Positions 60,767-64,000 of a stretch of DNA of 64,000 nt are shown piece after piece. Positions within the stretch are counted from its first letter, which is position 1; the number at the start of each line of letters is the position of its first letter. The stretch spans positions 186,001-250,000 of the forward strand of contig CAWIHB010000007.1 of NCBI GenBank assembly GCA_963835775.1. Reading direction: 5' to 3'. This DNA is from Palsa-504 sp963835775 (GTDB taxonomy: Bacteria > Actinomycetota > Actinomycetes > Streptosporangiales > Streptosporangiaceae). The notes under the pieces were generated by a model. That model had not been told where the DNA came from. It did no database searches and saw nothing but the letters and a program-made list of their open reading frames with translations. A program made the translations under genes and the position numbers.

Positions 60767-61219
60767 ATGACCACCGAGATCGCCCGGTTCATGAAGCAGC
60801 TCGAACGTGTGTGGGACGCGCATGTCGAGGCGGCGCTGGTCAGGCGGGATGTGGCTGCGGCGCTGGCGGACCTCACGGCCGAGCCTTCGGTCCGGCATCA
60901 GCCGGCCGGAACCGGCGCGTCCGGGCGGGAGGCACTGGAGCGGTTCTACGCCGAGGACTTCCTGCCGCACCTGCCCGGCGACCTGGCGCTGAGCCGGATC
61001 TCCCGGACCGTGGACCGGTTCCGGCTGGTCGACGAGACCACGGTGTCCTTCACCCACGACCGGGAGCTGCCCTGGCTGCTGCCAGGCGTTCAAGCGACCG
61101 GCCAGCGGGTTGACGTGCTGGCCGTCGCGGTGGTCGGCTTCCAGCGCGGACGGATCGGCTCGGTGCGCGTCCTGTGGGACTACACCACCCTGACCGCCCA
61201 GCTGCGCGCAAACGGGTGA
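60767..61219 (+). CDS. NTF2/SnoaL-like protein
   Basis: 150 residues. A long N-terminal helix (FMKQLERVWDAHVEAALVRRDVAAALADL), then ASGREALERFYAEDFLPHLPGDL and strands FRLVDETTVSFTHDREL and VDVLAVAVVGFQRGRIGSVRVLWDY make the curved-sheet fold. Such proteins are small isomerases, hydrolases or ligand carriers. It follows the dehydrogenase by 18 bp and is probably co-transcribed. Substrate unknown. Confidence 0.78.
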   Translation: MTTEIARFMKQLERVWDAHVEAALVRRDVAAALADLTAEPSVRHQPAGTGASGREALERFYAEDFLPHLPGDLALSRISRTVDRFRLVDETTVSFTHDRELPWLLPGVQATGQRVDVLAVAVVGFQRGRIGSVRVLWDYTTLTAQLRANG

Positions 61220-61858
61220 CGATGATCATGCGCGGAATTGGGTAAATAGCGCCAGTTTCAACCCATGATCATGAAACGGCGCCGGAGCGGCGGGGCTGGT
61301 AGGGCATCCCGTAGTCACACCAGCCCCGTCTTTCCCAAGATCGCGGTTGATTCGTGTTCTGCGATGATTCATGGTGCTGGGTAAATGTTCCAAAATTAGG
61401 TGGCATCACGGCGTGGCGGGCCTGCGTATGTGGTTTAATGCCCGCGCTCGGGCTCCCCGCCGGGATTTTCATGAAGCGGGGCGGCCGGTGCAGGACTGGG
61501 GAGCACGCCAGGCTGCGGCACGGCCAGGGATGAACCATGACAAACCACGCACATGGGGCGGCGATAGCCGCCGATCGCAACACGCCGCAAACTTATGTAA
61601 TTTTGGCCTGCTTACCGGGATACGGGTAATCAACCGCAGAACCGGAATCAACCGCGCAAATGTGACGGGTGGGGCCGGTGATCCCGTGGGCGCGGCACGG
61701 TGGGCGGGTGCGCGGGGCGGGTGCGCGGGGCGGGTGCGTGGGGCGGGTGCGGGGGGCGGGGCGGGTGCGCGGGGCGGGGCGGGTGCGTGGGGCGGGTGCG
61801 CGGGGCGGGGCGGGTGCGGGGGGCGGGGCGGGTGCGCGGGGCGGGGCGGGTGCGTGGG
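61220..61858. other. Gene-free stretch with a GC-rich array
   Basis: About 640 bp without a convincing gene. The left part (61228-61275) has two ATGATCATG copies flanking GCGGAATTGGGTAAAT. The middle (61380-61680) is fairly AT-rich with no motif recognised. From about 61685 to 61858, G-rich units such as GGGTGCGCGGGGCGGGGC repeat irregularly; on the minus strand the array begins directly after the MEDS gene stop. Confidence 0.6.
61685..61858 (-). repeat. Degenerate GC-rich tandem array after the MEDS gene stop
   Basis: On the minus strand, units of CGCACCCGCCCCGC(CCC) type repeat about ten times starting a few bases after TAA at 61859. The period varies (about 13-19 bp). Several G-runs could form quadruplexes. 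Confidence 0.7.
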
Positions 61859-62485
61859 TTAGGGGTGCTGGGCGGCGAGGAACTCGTCGGGTTCTAGGTA
61901 GTAGGGGTTGTCGATGACCATGCCGCCGAGCAGGGCCTTGGGGTGGGTCTTCAGGACGTTCATGATCAGGTCGCCGGAGCAGCGGGTCAGGTCGTACAGG
62001 CACAGGTTGACCTGCGGGAAGTTGGCCATGATGCGGTTGAGCTCGTTTTCGTAGCCGATCAGGTCGGCCACGGCCCGCTCGCTGCGGTGGGCCCAGCTCA
62101 TGTCGCCGATGTTCCTGGCGAATCCGGGGCTCCGGGGGCCCTGGCGGGCCTTGGCTTCCCAGAAGCTGAGCATGCGCTCGGGCAGGAAGCCGCCGCCGGC
62201 CAGGTAGGTGCCGGCCGCATCGAGCACCTCGAGCTGGCTGACCGAGACGAACGCGTCGACCTCGATCTGCCCGGACATGCTGGCCAGCACGTCGTCCGGG
62301 GTGCAGCTGTCCACCACGCAGGTGCACTTGTCGCCGGCCTTGAGCCCCTCGACCAGGAACGGGATCAGGATGTCGTCCCGCTCGGACGGCTTGCGGTAGA
62401 AGCCGCAGATGTGGTCGCCGACGCCCAGGTTCAGCCCGTGCGGGCCGGGACGCGGCTCGCGTCCCGGCCCGCTGGGCGTGGTCAG
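61859..62485 (-). CDS. MEDS-domain (DcmR-like) sensory protein
   Basis: About 208 residues if the in-frame CTG at 62485 is the start; this CTG overlaps the TGA of the MetE-like gene (CTGA). A GTG at 62317 would cut off the conserved start of the domain. The frame shows NLGVGDHICGFYRKPSERDD, FLVEGLKAGDKCTCVVDSCTPDDVL, NLCLYDLTRCSGDLIMNVLKTHPKALLGGMV and IDNPYYLEPDEFLAAQHP, all hallmarks of the MEDS domain named from DcmR and methanogen sensors, predicted to bind small hydrocarbon derivatives. No helix-turn-helix or kinase domain is attached. Confidence 0.82.
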   Translation of the reverse strand: MTTPSGPGREPRPGPHGLNLGVGDHICGFYRKPSERDDILIPFLVEGLKAGDKCTCVVDSCTPDDVLASMSGQIEVDAFVSVSQLEVLDAAGTYLAGGGFLPERMLSFWEAKARQGPRSPGFARNIGDMSWAHRSERAVADLIGYENELNRIMANFPQVNLCLYDLTRCSGDLIMNVLKTHPKALLGGMVIDNPYYLEPDEFLAAQHP

Positions 62486-63531
62486 AGCGAGCTCCGCACG
62501 TTCGCGGCGGCCTGGCCCATGTTGTGCAGCTTGGCGTAGGCGGCGGTCCGGCTGAAGTAGCCCAGGCCGCAGTCGGGCGCGACCAGCAGCCGGTCGGCGG
62601 GCACCACCTCGAGCCCGCGGCGGATCCTGGCCTCGATCTGCTCGGCCGTCTCGACCTGCAGGTTCTTGGCGTCCACCACGCCGACGCCGAGCACCTTGTC
62701 GGTGGGGAAGTCACGGAAGGCGTCCAGCTCGTCGAAGCCCTTGTTGGTGAACTCCAGGTGGATCACGTCGGCGGGCGACTCCTTGAACAGCGGCATCATC
62801 GCGGCGGCGTGGTTGTCGAAGATGTCGCGCTGGCCGTCCACGCTGCCGTAGCAGACGTGCCAGAACTTGATCGCGTCGACCCCCTCGAACATGATGTTCT
62901 GCATCTCGATCTGCCACATGTCGGTGGTGTAGGGCGGCAGCACGTCGATCAGCTGGACCGCCTCCAGGCCCATGCTGACCAGGTACTTGAGCTCCTGATT
63001 CATGGCGGTGGCCAGGTCCCTGGCCACCGCAACCTGGTCGCCGTAGTGCTCGTCCTTGACGATGATGCTCTGCTGGGCCGGGCCCAGGAAGGCCACCTTG
63101 AACGGCTTGGTGGTGGCGTTCTGCATGGTCATGACCACGCTCTCGAAGATCGGCCGTTCCCAGGTGATCTTGCCCTTGACCACCGCCTGGTAGAACGGCC
63201 GGTACTTGGCGCCCTCGCCGGGCGGGCCGTAGGGCGCGAAACCGCCCAGGTTCTCCGGGATGAAGTGGAAGATCGGCTCGAGCTGGAAGCCTGGCGCCTC
63301 CCACTCGTAGTACTGCGCGCCGTCGCACAGGATGTCCAGCCCCGCCAGCTCCTGCTCGCGGGCGCAGAGCTTGCAGGCGTCCTCGTAGGCCACCCGCAGG
63401 TTGTGACTGCGGTAGACCGGCTCGCTCAGCGAGCCGAGCACGCGGCCCTGCAGCCAGTGCGGCCGGGGAAAGGCCGACACCGCCGACACGGGAAGCAGGA
63501 CTTCTTCACCACGGATCTCCATTGATGTCAC
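62482..63531 (-). CDS. Core MetE-like zinc methyl/alkyl transferase, coupled to MEDS gene
   Basis: 349 residues from ATG 63531 (ATG 63522 also possible). It opens VLLPVSAVSAFPRPHWLQGRVL. Predicted zinc ligands: His225 and Cys227 (FWHVCYGSVDG), Glu260 (VIHLEFTNKG) and Cys321 (APDCGLGYF). No folate-binding half. Cys53 and Cys56 (DACKLCAREQ) are extra. Closest in layout to the proteins at 33288 and 53882. Its direct coupling to a MEDS sensor suggests a small alkyl compound as substrate. Confidence 0.84.
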   Translation of the reverse strand: MTSMEIRGEEVLLPVSAVSAFPRPHWLQGRVLGSLSEPVYRSHNLRVAYEDACKLCAREQELAGLDILCDGAQYYEWEAPGFQLEPIFHFIPENLGGFAPYGPPGEGAKYRPFYQAVVKGKITWERPIFESVVMTMQNATTKPFKVAFLGPAQQSIIVKDEHYGDQVAVARDLATAMNQELKYLVSMGLEAVQLIDVLPPYTTDMWQIEMQNIMFEGVDAIKFWHVCYGSVDGQRDIFDNHAAAMMPLFKESPADVIHLEFTNKGFDELDAFRDFPTDKVLGVGVVDAKNLQVETAEQIEARIRRGLEVVPADRLLVAPDCGLGYFSRTAAYAKLHNMGQAAANVRSSL

Positions 63532-63627
63532 CCCTGTCTGCTGACTACGCCGTCACGGCTCACCCTCTGATCGGAAGGCGCGCGCGACCATGACCTGCGC
63601 GGGCGAACTCACCGCCCGGACTGGCCC

Positions 63628-64000
63628 TTACAGGCCACCTTTCAGGGTGGCGCGGGCGGCTGCCACGACCCGTTCGGCCGAGATGCCCACCTCCGCCTCC
63701 AGCGAGGCGGCCACCGGGAGCGGGACGTTGCCGCCGCTGACCCGGGCCGGCGGGGCGGTCAGGTCGCCGAATGCTTCCTCGGCGGCCAGGGCCGCGATGG
63801 CCGCGCCCCAGCCGAGCTGGCCCGGGTTCTCCTCCACCACCACCAGCCGCCCGGTGCGGCGGACCGAGGCGAGCACCGCGGCGGCATCAAGCGGCACCAG
63901 GCTGCGCAGGTCGAGCACGTCGGCCGAGATGCCCCGCCCGGCCAGCTCGTCGGCCGCGGCCAGGCAGGTCCCGACCGTGATGGACAGCCCGACCAGGGTG
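63628..64000 (-). CDS. 2-oxoacid dehydrogenase E1 beta subunit (C-terminal part, cut by window)
   Basis: About 123 residues of the C-terminal transketolase domain: VGLSITVGTCLAAADELAGRGISADVLDLRSLVPLDAAAVLASVRRTGRLVVVEENPGQLGWGAAI in essence, ending ERVVAAARATLKGGL. This is the E1 beta of branched-chain, acetoin or pyruvate dehydrogenase complexes. The gene continues past 64000. It is upstream of and on the same strand as the MetE-like gene, 96 bp away. Confidence 0.85.
   Translation of the reverse strand, partial: TLVGLSITVGTCLAAADELAGRGISADVLDLRSLVPLDAAAVLASVRRTGRLVVVEENPGQLGWGAAIAALAAEEAFGDLTAPPARVSGGNVPLPVAASLEAEVGISAERVVAAARATLKGGL

Noticed and set aside
61593..62714. Long minus-strand ORF of 373 codons over the MEDS and MetE-like genes
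   Set aside because: Arg/Pro-rich translation with no family features; it overlaps two well-conserved genes in another frame.

Overview
The window is a high-GC actinomycete chromosome segment. Evidence for this includes GTG starts, a conservon (cvnABCD), a mycobactin-type lysine monooxygenase remnant, PspC/DUF1707 proteins and an NDMA-dependent alcohol dehydrogenase. No tRNA, rRNA, phage or IS element was seen. Genes are cut at both edges: a catechol 2,3-dioxygenase on the left and a 2-oxoacid dehydrogenase E1 beta subunit on the right.

Region 1 (1-19 kb) looks like aromatic ketone catabolism. Two complete two-subunit PEP-synthase-like phosphotransferases (1784-4706 and 7912-10790) flank a PspC-type two-component system. 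The second runs into a three-subunit biotin carboxylase (10957-14893) and a HAD phosphatase (14886-15740). Kinase, biotin carboxylase and phosphatase together match the published hydroxyphenylethanone (Hpe) pathway for 4-hydroxyacetophenone and acetovanillone. An extradiol dioxygenase and, at 42955, a 2,4'-dihydroxyacetophenone-dioxygenase-like cupin fit the same theme.

Region 2 (19-32 kb) holds small accessory genes, a chimeric amidohydrolase/monooxygenase remnant, a Liv-type ABC importer, a frameshifted dehydrogenase and the conservon.

Region 3 (32-47 kb) is one-carbon metabolism. A tight operon metV-metF-methyltransferase-core MetE-metK is followed by another MetE-like gene, a sensor kinase pair, NDMA-dependent alcohol dehydrogenase, the cupin and a homocysteine methyltransferase/MTHFR fusion.

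Region 4 (48-64 kb) carries a probable bacterial coenzyme M biosynthesis operon: phosphosulfolactate synthase, two aspartase/fumarase-superfamily lyases, a D-cysteine-desulfhydrase-like PLP enzyme and an unidentified Cys-containing protein. Next to it are a MetE-like protein resembling epoxyalkane:CoM transferase, an ADP-forming acyl-CoA synthetase, a CoA transferase pair, a SauS-like acylating aldehyde dehydrogenase, and a further MetE-like protein coupled to a MEDS-domain sensor. The idea that CoM or folate carries C1 or alkyl groups from methoxylated or ketonic aromatics is inference.

The most unusual structure is not a gene family. At four operon junctions (10785-10959, 13227-13423, 52883-52980, 57444-57490) the stop/start overlap has been tandemly amplified. 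Each unit length keeps the phase needed for the previous mini-ORF to stop exactly on the next start, giving chains of 2-7 tiny ORFs between structural genes. Other arrays sit on stop codons or in interdomain linkers. The window also has an unusual number of broken genes (CocE hydrolase, amidohydrolase/MbtG, alcohol dehydrogenase, metK, PaaX, PucR, ALDH) and a dispersed motif CCGAACGGKCCGT near gene ends. Real decay and assembly error cannot be separated from the sequence alone.
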